From NCBI GenBank assembly GCA_009746045.1, contig RPFO01000199.1, forward strand, positions 294,501-358,500: DNA of 64,000 nucleotides, written 5' to 3'. Below, piece after piece: positions 11,589 to 21,519 of the stretch (within the stretch, counting starts at the first letter, position 1; each line of letters starts with the position of its first letter). A program made the position numbers and the translations under genes. Origin of the DNA: Mesostigma viride. Its lineage: Eukaryota > Streptophyta > Mesostigmatophyceae > Mesostigmatales > Mesostigmataceae. The notes below the pieces were generated by a model. It did not search any database. It saw only the letters and a program-made list of their open reading frames with translations, and was not told the origin of the DNA.

Positions 11589-11963
11589 ATGCATGGGCCA
11601 TCATGGGCTGGGTTCCGCTGCAGGCAAGCGGGCTGCAGCTGGCGCGTTGTCTTGGGCGTCATATTGCTGCACCAGACGGTTCTCCTACCGTTGGTTGGGA
11701 TTGAATGCGCCGAGCTTAGTAATGCTGCTAAGCGAATACGCGAAAATTGGGGGGAATTTTACAACTTCTTGGATGAAAGGAGTGGGAATCTTTCCCAGGT
11801 GCAGGCCTGCTGGGAGGTGGACAGCAGCAGCCCCAGCGTGGAGGACTACCCTGGCGCACCCAGCGGTTCCAAGGAGATGTTGTGCGTCCCCGACTTCTTC
11901 TTGGTGGGCGTCCAAAAGTCCGGCACATCAGCGCTGTGGAAGATGATCCTGCAGCACCCGCAG
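11589..11963 (+). CDS. Membrane sulfotransferase, exon 1
   Basis: First exon (125 residues) of a PAPS-dependent sulfotransferase that would transfer sulfate to a carbohydrate or similar acceptor in the Golgi lumen. I chose the ATG at 11589; the frame is open upstream but has no earlier ATG nearby. Residues 18-38 form one hydrophobic segment after a short basic N-terminus, giving a type II membrane topology. Residues 103-114, FFLVGVQKSGTS, are the 5'-phosphosulfate-binding loop of the family, with its Lys-Ser-Gly-Thr core. The exon ends in CAG before GTGTGT, phase 0. The family is recognised with good confidence; the acceptor cannot be told from sequence. Confidence 0.8.
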
Positions 11964-12698
11964 GTGTGTACGTGGCTGCGGTGTCTTGGCTCAAGGCTCC
12001 CCTGGAGGCGCCTGGCTGTCATCAGGGCGCTACTTCACCGTCGTTTCAACAGTTATGAGACAGTCTTTATGTGGCATTGGGCAACATGCCCACCAAAGCG
12101 CTTGAGGTGCATGCCGCCGCACGGCCACGTTGGAGGGCAGGCGGCCACCCTATGGGGATGCTTGCGCCAGGGCTGTGTGCGCCTGCGCCGCCCGGTGGCA
12201 TGCACCTATTGGCGGCGGCATCCTCTGCCATATGGTTGGGTGCCAGCTGGTTACCCCTTGCTCGGCCGGTGGCACGGGTAGGCCACCGCGTGTGGCAGGT
12301 GTGGGGCGTGGGGCGTGGGGCGTGCGGCGTGGGGCGTGGGGCGGACCGGTTGTTGGGCACTCCCCACCTCGCCGCCCACCACCCATGCCCCTAGTGTCCG
12401 GTGATGCGGCCCCACGCATGCACGCACGCACCGTCCTTGCGGCGCGTGCCCTGTGTGCCAGCTGTCCCGCTCGCCTGTGCTCAGCCTATGCTGTGGGCAG
12501 CGCTGTGTGCTGTTTGCGATTATGTTCTTGCCATGTGGTAGAATTGCCACGCCCATGCCCCATGCTCCCATGGGACCCCCTCCCCTTGCTCCATGCACAT
12601 AAATTACATTAGCTCACCCTGTGCATCGCACCCGTCCCCCGCACGCTCGCTGATGCCCTCCTCGGCCTGCCCTTCCCCCGTATGCCCGCCGCGTGCAG
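11964..12698 (+). other. Sulfotransferase intron (GT-AG, 735 bases)
   Basis: Donor CAG|GTGTGT and acceptor GTGCAG|GTG. Joining the flanks keeps the frame and gives HPQ-VADD, followed shortly by KEPHFF, the usual order in this family. The intron is GC-rich with GTGGGGC(G)-type repeats (12296-12345); open frames inside are not conserved. Confidence 0.75.
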
Positions 12699-13796
12699 GT
12701 GGCGGATGACGCATGCAACGTGCCCAAGGAGCCGCACTTCTTCGACCGCGACGGCGTCACGCGAGAGGCCGTGCTTGAGTACTTGCGACGCAATGCTCAG
12801 GCAAAGCTCTGCGGGGAGCGGTCCCTGCCAGGGTGTGACCGCTGGGACCTACTGGCGGCGCAACCGCAGGCCAGCGACGGCGCCAGCAGCCAAGAGGATG
12901 ATGGCGGTGTGCCCGGTAGCGACGAGGCGTGGCAGCGCCGTTGCCGCGTGTTGCTGGGCGACGGCACGGTGGAGTACTCGGATCGCGTGATGGGCCTGAA
13001 CGAGGGCGCGTCCCTGTCCGCGCGCGTGGCGCTGTTCCGCCAGATGGCGCCGCACGCACGCGTGCTGATGATTGTGCGCGAGCCGGGTGAGCGCGCGCTG
13101 TCAGAGTGGCACGACATCTGCGAGCACTACGACGACTCGCGCTGCACGGAACCGGCCGAGGCAGGGGTGGTGGAGCTGAACCGCGGCGGCTGCCTGTGCC
13201 CCATGAGCCCCGAGATGTTCCACGTGACGGTCGCGCACGGCGTGCTGCTGCTGCGCGGCTGCATCGCGCTGCGCGGCCTGCACCAGTGCGCGACGCAGCC
13301 CTGGGCCGCCTGGGACAAGCCGCTGCGCATGGCCCTGTGCAAGGCGCTGTGCGAGGAGTTCCCCTTCTCATGCCACGCCGAGGCATTTGCGCGCGCCGCC
13401 GACGGCTGCCCTGAGTTTGCGGTGCTCGGCTTCCACATGCTGCGGCACGGCTTCTACGACGAGTACCGCCGCGCGTGGACCAACGAGCGGGCGGGCGCGT
13501 TCCCCCCCTCCCAGTTCCTGCTGGTGGCCAAGGAGCACTTGGAGGACCAGCCCGCCAGCCTGGCACGCCCGCTGGTGGACGCGCTGCTGCGCCACCTGGG
13601 CCTGACGCCCGCTCGCGACGAACGGTGGGCGCGACAGATGATGCGCGTGCTGGCCGACAAGAGCGGCGTTCACAAGCACCCGCCCATGCTGCCGGAGACG
13701 CGCCAGCTGCTGGATGAGTTGTACGGGGGCCAGAACGGGCGGCTGCTCTACAGTGGCACGATGATGGCACCCTTGTTGCGTGGCAAGGGCGGATGA
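12699..13796 (+). CDS. Membrane sulfotransferase, exon 2
   Basis: Second exon (365 residues plus stop; whole protein about 490). Residues 135-140 are KEPHFF, a conserved segment of heparan- and carbohydrate-type sulfotransferases. Residues 246-262 contain RVLMIVREPGERALSEW, the 3'-phosphate-binding region with the expected Arg and Ser. Further on, several Cys pairs suggest a disulfide-bonded luminal domain. Third codon positions are strongly G/C, unlike the surrounding mobile DNA, and there are no stops or frameshifts, so this looks like a live host gene. A TGTAA follows about 160 bases after the stop. Confidence 0.85.
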   Translation: MADDACNVPKEPHFFDRDGVTREAVLEYLRRNAQAKLCGERSLPGCDRWDLLAAQPQASDGASSQEDDGGVPGSDEAWQRRCRVLLGDGTVEYSDRVMGLNEGASLSARVALFRQMAPHARVLMIVREPGERALSEWHDICEHYDDSRCTEPAEAGVVELNRGGCLCPMSPEMFHVTVAHGVLLLRGCIALRGLHQCATQPWAAWDKPLRMALCKALCEEFPFSCHAEAFARAADGCPEFAVLGFHMLRHGFYDEYRRAWTNERAGAFPPSQFLLVAKEHLEDQPASLARPLVDALLRHLGLTPARDERWARQMMRVLADKSGVHKHPPMLPETRQLLDELYGGQNGRLLYSGTMMAPLLRGKGG

Positions 13797-13953
13797 AGCC
13801 ATCGGCCGTGAGGCTGCATGCCAAGAGTCTGTACAGGGCTGTGGCATGGCACCCACACGACGTGAGCGTGGTCTGGCGACGGTCTGTTTGTGCATGCACG
13901 TGTGTTATCGTTTGCCACAGTGGGATGAGTACATGCTCAGTGTTTGCGCTGAT

Positions 13954-13958
13954 TGTAA
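13954..13958 (+). terminator. TGTAA polyadenylation signal
   Basis: TGTAA about 158 bases after the sulfotransferase stop codon, in a suddenly AT-rich stretch. TGTAA is the usual poly(A) signal of chlorophyte green algae, so it also bears on the organism. Confidence 0.5.
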
Positions 13959-14084
13959 TATTTAGTAATTTATTATGCGCACCTGTGTATTATACAACGA
14001 TGCAGCTTACAATGAAAGTGTTATTGGAAGGCAGGCCACTCAGCTGCGCAACTTAACTGCGTGCCTTGATGAAGTTCAACATTG

Positions 14085-14435
14085 TCATCATCACGGCATT
14101 GGTAAATGACAGGGCCCATGCCTCTCAGCCGTAGAGGAGGATGCTGAGGACGAGGGCTTTGGACAGGATGTGCTCAATGCACCGCTCACTCAGCTAGTGG
14201 CATCTCCCTAGAACCTATCGAAGCGGCGGAGGGCCGCCCATGCAGGCCTGGCCGATGTGCCGGGTGTTGATATCGTCTGCCATCCAGCAAGAGGAGGGTG
14301 CGGTGGGTGTGTCCCCTCAGTAATGATCATGACCTCCATCTTCTTGCTGATCATAAGCCCCAACACCCGTGCTTCCAGTGGCAAGCTATCTAGCTAGAGT
14401 CGGGCTGTACATCCAAGTGGCGTTGAACTTGGAGA
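14085..14435 (-). pseudogene. LINE reverse transcriptase relic
   Basis: Minus-strand frames, broken by stops, give LPLEARVLGLMISKKMEV, matching the LALEARAVGLEVSKKTEA segment after the YADD motif in LINE-B. Further on comes an AALRRFDRF...LSERCIEHILSKALVLSILLYG-like region (in two frames), typical of LINE thumb/linker sequence. The catalytic motifs are not within this piece. It is an old relic that has lost its frame. Confidence 0.55.
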
Positions 14436-14740
14436 TCAAGGTTTTTAGAGTAGATGACTGAAGTATTTGTATCCGGCCAAGAGGAATGATTCCTTCGTCC
14501 GGCATGAAGTTTTTATCCTACCTGGGTTCAGGCTTATCCTACCTGGGTTGTGGGTGAACCCTGGGTATGCCCCTAAACACATGTGCTACCCTAGACGTGA
14601 CGGGCTCACACCCGGGCAACCCCCTGGTTTGTCTGTAATATGGAGGCAGATGGTACGCAAGGACAGATGGCAAGTAGTGATATGAAGGAGACCACCCCCA
14701 AGTCTGTGGGGGCTCCGCGTGTGACCGCGTATGGCATTCA
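14436..14740 (+). pseudogene. LINE C-terminal relic, a diverged family
   Basis: The frame at 14590-14685 reads GLSVIWRQMVRKDRWQVVI, clearly related to GLSVIWKKMMDKAKWAQVI of LINE-B. The segment 'cctacctgggtt' is duplicated at about 14519-14550. It lies back to back with the reverse transcriptase relic to its left. Bases 14741-14940 show nothing recognisable. Confidence 0.5.
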
Positions 14741-14943
14741 TCGCAATTCGGGCCGTGGTACCCACAACCCTGTAACTAGGACCTAGATAGCTTATATCAA
14801 ACGAGCAACGAGGTAGCCATGGCTGACGGCAGAGCTCATAACTTTCACGTTTGGGCACCGAATTCGGCCGTGAATATCACTATCGCTTCGTCTTTCTAAG
14901 ACGCACACGCTGATATATTTTTCCGAAACTAAAACGCAAAATT

Positions 14944-16250
14944 ATGACGAGCAAACGCTCGACTACGCAACGCAGCCTGGCGGCTGCGATGAGCCAAGAA
15001 AATTCGCCTGCAGCTCCGGCTGTAGTTCCGCCCGGCCTGCCAGGCAGCTCGGCCACTACTCAAGCGTTGGTAGTGCACTCGGATCCTGCGGCCTCGCCAT
15101 CGGCATCGCCTGATCCTAAACGCAGTCGCCCAGCAGCAGGAGGGTTTTCGCGCCCCACAGAACCGCGCTTTCGGCCCCAACCTTTCAAGGTCGACGATCA
15201 CGACTGGACCAACATGTCCCCGGCAACTGCCATGCCGGGGACTACGCCTCGCTTTACGACCAGTGTGCATCCATCTCGACAGCATCAACCGCCTCATCAC
15301 CCCAGACGGCAAATGGTTTAACCCCGACGCCCTGCTCGGGTGCGCCCGCCCCCAACTCCAGCACACCATTCTCAACTCCCTTCTCATGCTCTGATGGCGA
15401 GATCTGGGCTCCATCCATCTCCGCACCCACACTCCGTTCCATCCTTACGGAAGCCTTCCAGCAGCACGTGACCCCCCTTGCTGCCGATGTGGCAGCAATG
15501 GGAGGCACGCTGGCTACATACTGAGCTCCCTCACCTTTCCACCACCGTCGCCTCCACCTCCACTGCCATTTCCGCCTCCATTGCAGACATCAAGGCCCAG
15601 CTCCTCGACATCGACAAGCGCCTCCATGCCACCGCCCTCTCCCTTGAGTGTCTGCACGACACCGCAGGCCTCACCGCCCAGGCGGTGAAGGACATCGCTG
15701 CCCAGCCGGCATCTGCTAGCCCGGCCAGCGATGCTCCCTCCACCTGGGCGGACTTGCACCACACCACCTCCACCACCTCCACCATCGCGGCACAGCTCAA
15801 GCAACAAGCACTCGACCTTCGTGAGGAGGCCGACATCACCCAGCGCAGCCACAATGTCATAGTCAAGCACTTCGACCAGGCGGCAGATGCGACCTCGACG
15901 ACTCTTCTCACGGGATTTAAGCGCAACATTCTTGCCCCCATGCAACTCACAATGGTGAGCTGTGGATGTCGGCTGTCCGCCTCCCCCGGGCGCGGGGTAA
16001 GGCTGGCCCGGCACCCGTGCTCCTCACCTTTAAAGTACATGGCGGACAAGCTGTCGTTCCTTAATAAATGCCGCAAGAAGCTCTCGTGGACTTGCTTCAC
16101 TCTGGACGACGACTTGACCCAGGCCCAGCAATAGCGGCCACGCGAGCTATGGCTGACCTACCTTCAGCTCCGGCAGAGCGCAGGGGGGAAGCCGGTATAC
16201 TGGAGGGGGGTGGTCATCCACGTTGACCACAAGCCCTGGCAGGCACCTCC
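14944..16250 (+). pseudogene. Half-LINE ORF1 protein (frameshifted)
   Basis: The most complete ORF1 of the half-LINE family, about 430 residues if frames are followed. The ATG at 14944 starts a Ser/Pro/Ala-rich basic N-terminus. A short region follows in other frames (SINRLITPDGKWFNPDALLG), then a helical, coiled-coil-like stretch (about 15560-15900). The C-terminal domain has FKYMADKLSFL, CFTLDDDLTQAQQ and a GGKPVYWRG-like end, resembling the RNA-binding C-terminal domain of L1-type ORF1 proteins. At least two frameshifts (about 15230-15480 and near 15960-16040) and a TAG near 16132 break it. It would bind element RNA; no enzymatic domain is present. Confidence 0.65.
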
Positions 16251-16489
16251 TGCCACCTCAGTCTAGGGAATATATACCAGTAGTGTAGATTAGTCAGGCT
16301 TAGCCTAGCATGTGGCCAACACGCATGTGCGCCCATAATGGCCCCCATGGATGATGCCTTCAGAATTTAGCCAAGCCATGTCTATAATGGGACCCCCCAT
16401 GGGTGTTGCATTAAGAATTTAGCCACGCTATGCCTATGCGGAGAGACGCTCTCTGTTGAGAAGCCATGCCCTAGCGCTTGTATAGCCAT

Positions 16490-17133
16490 CCTCCTCACCG
16501 CCGACCTGGCCCGCAAGCTGGACGGCGCGGTCACCAACATGCTGCGTTCCATTTTCAGAGTAGGATATGCTGCTCATGTCCGCAATGAGGACCTGTACCA
16601 GGGCATGCCATATATCACCAGCACCATTAAGCAGCGACGCCTGCAGCTAGTAGGGCACCTAGCTCGCACCAACCAGGTAGACACCTCACGTGGCCCCCCC
16701 GCAGGACTGCGACCAGCTCAGCCTGGCCGGCACCTCGTGACGTGGGCCGGGCCCAGTGATGTTAGACGCCGCAAGGCCCGCACCTTCAAAGAACAGCTAG
16801 TAGAGGACATGGGGGGCCTAGGCCTCTCCGTGATTTGGAAGAAGATGATGGACAAGGCCAAGTGGGCCCAGGTCATAGTAGAGGACAACGAGCCCCCCCC
16901 AGTGGGGCAGCGCCCGCGTGTGCAAGCCTGTGGGAGGCACGCCAGACAGCTCCCCTAGGGCAGCGTGCGGCTGTCTAGATAGATGTTGTAGTTAGAATGC
17001 TGTTAGATAGATGTCGTAGGTAGCTGCTGTAGATAGATTAGACCGGTAGGACTGTTTGCACCCATCCATCCATCCATTGGGGTTAATGCTCCGTGACTCC
17101 CCAACGGGAGCACGAGTTTAATTCATTAATTAA
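16490..17133 (+). mobile_element. LINE-B 3' fragment with 12-bp TSD
   Basis: 5'-truncated LINE-B, nearly identical to the matching part of the 34.15-35.55 kb copy. It encodes LTADLARKLDGAVTNMLRSI and continues to the KKMMDKAKWAQVI end, then the 3'UTR and hairpin CTCCC-CAAC-GGGAG (17097-17110). The duplication TTGTATAGCCAT flanks it at 16478-16489 and 17134-17145. Its high similarity to the other copies suggests recent activity. Confidence 0.85.
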
Positions 17134-17360
17134 TTGTATAGCCATGATTATCTTCCACCCCATGAGTCACAGGCCTTAATTGAGCTCTGAGACTCTGGTG
17201 GTGCCGGTGCCCTTGGTGCACCTAGAGCAAGTGTCGTTTACATCCCCACCCTTGCAGGAAGTAGCCCAGAATGCATTAAAAGCCATATGCCCCTTCTCTG
17301 GGATATGTGCTACATATACTCCCAACGGATTTATGTTCCTAATTAATTAATTAATGTTCT

Positions 17361-17870
17361 TGATTAAATAATTAATCGTGGTTCTCTGAACATAGTTTCT
17401 TTATAGTGAGATGGAAGGGTAGCCGCTATAGCTAGGTTATTGGGTTCACGTGACATACCTTTTGAGGCCGGTGCGGCCTGATCTGGATCAGTCGTGGCCA
17501 AAGCTTTGGCCAGTTTTTCTTGGCCAGGTGGCAGGAGCTACGTTGAGATATAAACCTGCCACTGTCTAGGTTTCTTGGCTCATGGCGTAGTGATTAACTA
17601 GATCTAGATTCTTTCTCTCACGCAGTATGTGACCTAATAGCCCCGGCAGCCTTACGTAAGCTGCCGGCAATTAGAACGCCACATTGCGTCATTTGTTCAG
17701 ACGCAACATTTGCGTGGCGAAAAAATGCCGTCCGGGCCAAGGCCGCATGACACGCAAAAAAGGACAAAAACAAACCCACCTAGCTAAGGTCGGCCTCTTT
17801 TCTTTTAATTAATGTTCTTAATTAATTAATTGGTTGAGGCACTTTCACTTGGTTCAGGCACCTTAACCCA
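17361..17870. other. AT-rich stretch, no gene
   Basis: Contains more TTAATTAAT-type sequence (17350-17375, 17810-17832) and a segment near 17375-17405 resembling 45985-46015. No coding or RNA gene is supported. Confidence 0.4.
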
Positions 17871-18313
17871 TAGTCCGGGAATGGGTTTTTGGCATTTTTG
17901 ACCCCTGAAAATGAAAAAAAACATAACTCATAGACCACAACTCCAAATACCCCCAACCAAGGTGCTAGGAATATCTACACTTCAAGGGCTTTCAGAATAT
18001 GCAATAATATCATGAGTTTATAAAGTGGTTTGCAAGATATTTAATGTCAAATTTGGCCAAAAGACGATCATTTTCAGGCAAGGGAAATCCCCTTAGTAGT
18101 TTACCCCTGCAGGGAGGGTTCTAAAAAATTATTCTGGGGTTGGACAATGTCAATAGATAGTGCCACCATGCTTTCCTTGGGTCAGACCGCACGGATAGCC
18201 CAACTGACCTATATAATCCGCTCACTTACGTGTGAGGGTTACGCGTGCGTATGCAGCTATCCATGAATTGCCACACACTTATGCATTGTATACAGCCACA
18301 TAGGACTGTCAAA

Positions 18314-18900
18314 CACTACATTTCGCCACCGCGGAAACCCAACTTATGCGAGAATGTGGTTCCGTCAATACGGCGGGGGTTACAAATTCAATTTCGAAGT
18401 TCGGCACCGTCGGATACCTGTAAAGCAACATATGTTATCTAGAATCGCGCCATTTGGCATCAATTGGCCAGTTCTGAAAATTCGATGAAATCTCTAGTCC
18501 TTGGTCGAATATTTCCCTCCGATTTGGATGACGAAAATTGAGTACGAATTTCTTAGTACAGTCCACCGTTTTGTTCAGTTCAGTGTATTCCCACGCCCCT
18601 TGCTGACCTGACGGAGGCCAAATTCGTACTGAACACTAGCGCTAGTGCGCTCGATACTAAAAATTGCTACTTCCGAGATGTCTGACAGAATTCCTGCTAG
18701 GTCCATGCTTTGGTACCGGACGGATGCTGAAATTCACTGTGGTTCTGTCCGAACGAGGAAAATTGTCAGAAATCTACTCTCGATACGAACGTAACGAAAT
18801 TTCCAAGTATCTGACGCTCGGAGAGCTGCCACCGTTTTCCCCTACTTGACCGAACCACATTCCCCGCTAAAAAAGGTGTCCTAGGCGGCGAAATGTAGTG
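18314..18900. mobile_element. CACTA-like MITE 1 with AAA target duplication
   Basis: Ends CACTACATTTCGCC... and ...GGCGAAATGTAGTG, flanked by AAA on both sides (18311-18313, 18901-18903). The R copy at about 33.7 kb has the same site empty with a single AAA, confirming insertion and the 3-bp duplication. CACTA ends with 3-bp duplications are the mark of the CACTA (EnSpm) superfamily. At 587 bp without a transposase it is non-autonomous. Confidence 0.8.
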
Positions 18901-18993
18901 AAAGTGCTGGAAAACAAAGAAGTTGCTAAACCAGCACCAACGGAATGGCATCCTCCAAAGAAACACCACAAACTGAGCAGATTTGGGGCTAAT

Positions 18994-19473
18994 CACTACA
19001 ATACGGTTCGTAGGAGACGCGAAATGAGTGAGAATGTTACCCGAGCGGTAACGAGGATTCGCACCGTCGATTTTAACATATGTTTCTTTTTTTGCGCCAT
19101 TTGGCGAGCATCGACTGGAGCCTGAACCTAGCGGGGGGAATCGTGCGGGGGAATCTTGCGGGGGAATCTTGCGGGGAAAAATTCCGAACGTGAATTTAGC
19201 GAAGTCCTACTACATTTTGCTTGGGTACACGGTACTACAGTTTCGTCATTGAAAATTTTCTCTAGTTGCGTTGGTGTTTCGTACGTTCCGCTGAAATTTT
19301 CGTGTTCAGTGCCCAGATCACAATTTGATCCGGGCGCAAAATGATTGGCTGTACGGTACGAACCAAAAACGAAATTTTAGTATCTAAGTTCCGCAGCGCT
19401 TGCTGAATTTGCCCCGGAAGCCCGGGGGCACTTTCCCCGCTGAAAAAGGTGTCCGCGGAAGCGAATTGTAGTG
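18994..19473. mobile_element. CACTA-like MITE 2
   Basis: Ends CACTACAATACGG... and ...GCGAATTGTAGTG, in the same R copy 93 bases after MITE 1. The matching empty site at about 33.62 kb reads ...GGGCTAATACCACTC..., so the insert lies within TAATA; the duplication is AT, or a decayed 3-bp ATA. It is 480 bp and codes for nothing recognisable. Confidence 0.7.
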
Positions 19474-19904
19474 ATAGCACTCATACAGCAGGCATGGAAA
19501 CCTGCTGCAAGAGGCACTGATACACTCGTGAAACAAGGATGCATAAACGACAGATTCCCGTGCAAACGACATGCAAACACGTTGCCATACCTGGCTCGAT
19601 CACGACCTTTCCGGGTTCTGCTGGCCGGGACCCTCATATCTCACACGGGCTAATGCTTTCCAGGCATAGGCCGCCATAGCCTGATAATGCATGCATCCAC
19701 CATGATTACCAGGTTGATGTTCTGTGCAAAGATGACCTATAAACGCATCCGAATTCACAGGGACGCTGCTGCGGATGTCCAGTACCAAAACTGGGTGCTA
19801 GGGCCCTACCAGCCAAATTAAGAATGTACTCCAGCACGCAAAATGTACTTCGTACCGAAGTTTGTCTTTTTATGCTGAAAATTGTCATGCATGACGTTTG
19901 CAAC

Positions 19905-20645
19905 CAAAATAGACCTCGTACAAAGTTTGGTATCGATCGGCCGTCATCTTGGTGACATTTGCTAGCAATAAAGGTACATTTTTGTCATTTTTTGTTAAAT
20001 TAAATAGTAATAAATAGGAAACAGTACTAAATCACGTCAAACCATCATGGATATTTGCAAGCAACCTAATTACCACTAGAATAGACCATGCACAAAGTTT
20101 GGGGTCAATCTGAACTCAAAATAGTGACGTTTGCTAGCATAAATACTGCATTTTTTGCCATTTTCAAGCATTTTGCTCAGTGTAAGCTACTAAACAATAT
20201 CAAACTACGTCATAAAGCTATGAAATATTGGAAGCAACCTAAACACCACTAGATTAGACCATGGGCCAAGTTTGGGCTCAGTCTGACGTCAAAATAGTGA
20301 CGTTTGCTAGCATAAATTGTGCATTTTTTTCCATTTTCAAGCATTTTGCTCAGTGTAAGCTACTAGCTAAACAATATCAAACTATGTCAGAAAGCTATGA
20401 AATGTTGGAAGCAACCTAAACACCACTAGATTAGACCATGGGCCAAGTTTGGGCCCAGTTTGATCTCAAAATAGTGACGTTTGCTAGCATAAATGGTGCA
20501 ATTTTTGCCTTTTTCAAGCATTTTGGTAAGTATAGTTGCCTCAAACTATGTCAGAAAACTGTGAATTGTTGTAAATAACCTGTTTGCCACTACATTAGAC
20601 CATCCTCAACTTGTAAGGTCAGGCATAGGTAAAGGTAGTGACATT
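19905..20645. repeat. Tandem satellite, unit about 175 bp
   Basis: Four or more imperfect units, each containing 'aagtttggg', 'aaaatagtgacgtttgctagcataaa', 'ttttcaagcattttg' and 'ggaagcaacctaa' in that order; starts near 19920, 20097, 20268 and 20448. The inner two units are most alike. No coding potential. Confidence 0.8.
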
Positions 20646-21110
20646 TGCTAGCACTATATACAAGCATATTATGCCTCTTTTCGCATATACACATTAAAAA
20701 TAACAAGACATCATCATATCATGGCCTTAATACAAGGTGTGCAAATGCAAATCACACCAGATCGGATGACCAATGATGGGTGGCTGCATGCCAACACATC
20801 TACCAGGCTGCAGGGTGAGAGGCCACATCGCTACAAGACAGGAATCCTCGCAATTGCACACCGCTAGTACACTGTGCACATACCCCAAGAGGATTTGGCT
20901 ACAAGCCATAAAAGTTTGGCCATGCTAACACATTCTTCATCCAAGCAAAATGCAGCCTCTCCAAACTCAACTCATTGATTTAAATGCAACTAGGCCAGGC
21001 GTGCATGCTCTACTTGCCGACAACCATGAGTAAACTTGTCTACCACTTCATTCCATGCGCCGGTAGATGGCACCGTCTCATCTACCAGTCATCCCCGGCT
21101 CCCATTCCGC
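20646..21110. other. No gene recognised
   Basis: Unique-looking DNA between the satellite and the acidic low-complexity end of the split gene. Short frames only. Confidence 0.45.
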
Positions 21111-21112
21111 AT

Positions 21113-21262
21113 CCTCCTCTCCCTCTCCCTCTCCCTCTTCCTCCTCCCCCCCCCTCCCATTCTCACTCCCCCTCTCCCTCCCCCTCTCCCTCCTCCTCCC
21201 CCTCCTCCTCCCCCTCTTCCTCCCCCTCTTCCTCTCCCTCTTCCTCCTCCTCCCCGCCTTCA
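21113..21262. repeat. CT-rich low-complexity tract
   Basis: CCCTCT/CCTCCT repeats. On the minus strand one frame encodes a Glu/Gly-rich acidic run (DSEGGEEEEE...), which could be the tail of the split gene to its right if a short intron is removed. Confidence 0.75.
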
Positions 21263-21519
21263 CTGTCACTGTGCACAGCAGGGACGGCATCGTCTATGTG
21301 GGTGCCATCACCTGCGTTCACGGTGCCAGCCTAGCTCCTGTGGAAAGAAGCGAGCGCGGCCAAATGCCTCGACTGGGTGTGGGCAGCCGCACACGAACTG
21401 CGTCACCTCCGCCAGGGCATGATAGTCCTCATACTGCCCATCAGCCCACATCGCCTTGATGAGCAGGTGACCTCCCCTTTCCTGAACCTTAGTGACCCAG
21501 CCATGGAAGCGCTCCCTCT

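Larger units (their letters stand above)
14944..17360 (+). mobile_element. Half-LINE copy 3 (longest), split by LINE-B
   Basis: ORF1 (14944-16250) passes directly into the 3'UTR (16251-16489 and 17146-17330), a degraded hairpin CTCC-CAAC-GGAT at 17319-17330, and a TAAT tail to about 17360. No endonuclease or reverse transcriptase lies between ORF1 and the 3'UTR, as in copies 1 and 2. A LINE-B fragment interrupts the 3'UTR with a 12-bp TSD. The 5' border is uncertain. Confidence 0.65.
17875..19800. mobile_element. R-family TTAA element, copy filled with two MITEs
   Basis: Begins after TTAA (17871-17874) with CCCATAGTCCGGG. It matches the reverse complement of the R copy at 33240-34146 over its length, except for two inserts (18314-18900 and 18994-19473) absent from that copy. 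The far end is lost near 19800, where satellite DNA begins. No transposase is seen, so it is non-autonomous. Confidence 0.7.

Noticed and set aside
12757-13899. 380-residue minus-strand frame opposite the sulfotransferase
   Set aside because: Arg/Ala/Pro-rich shadow of a GC-rich gene; the plus strand has the family motifs.
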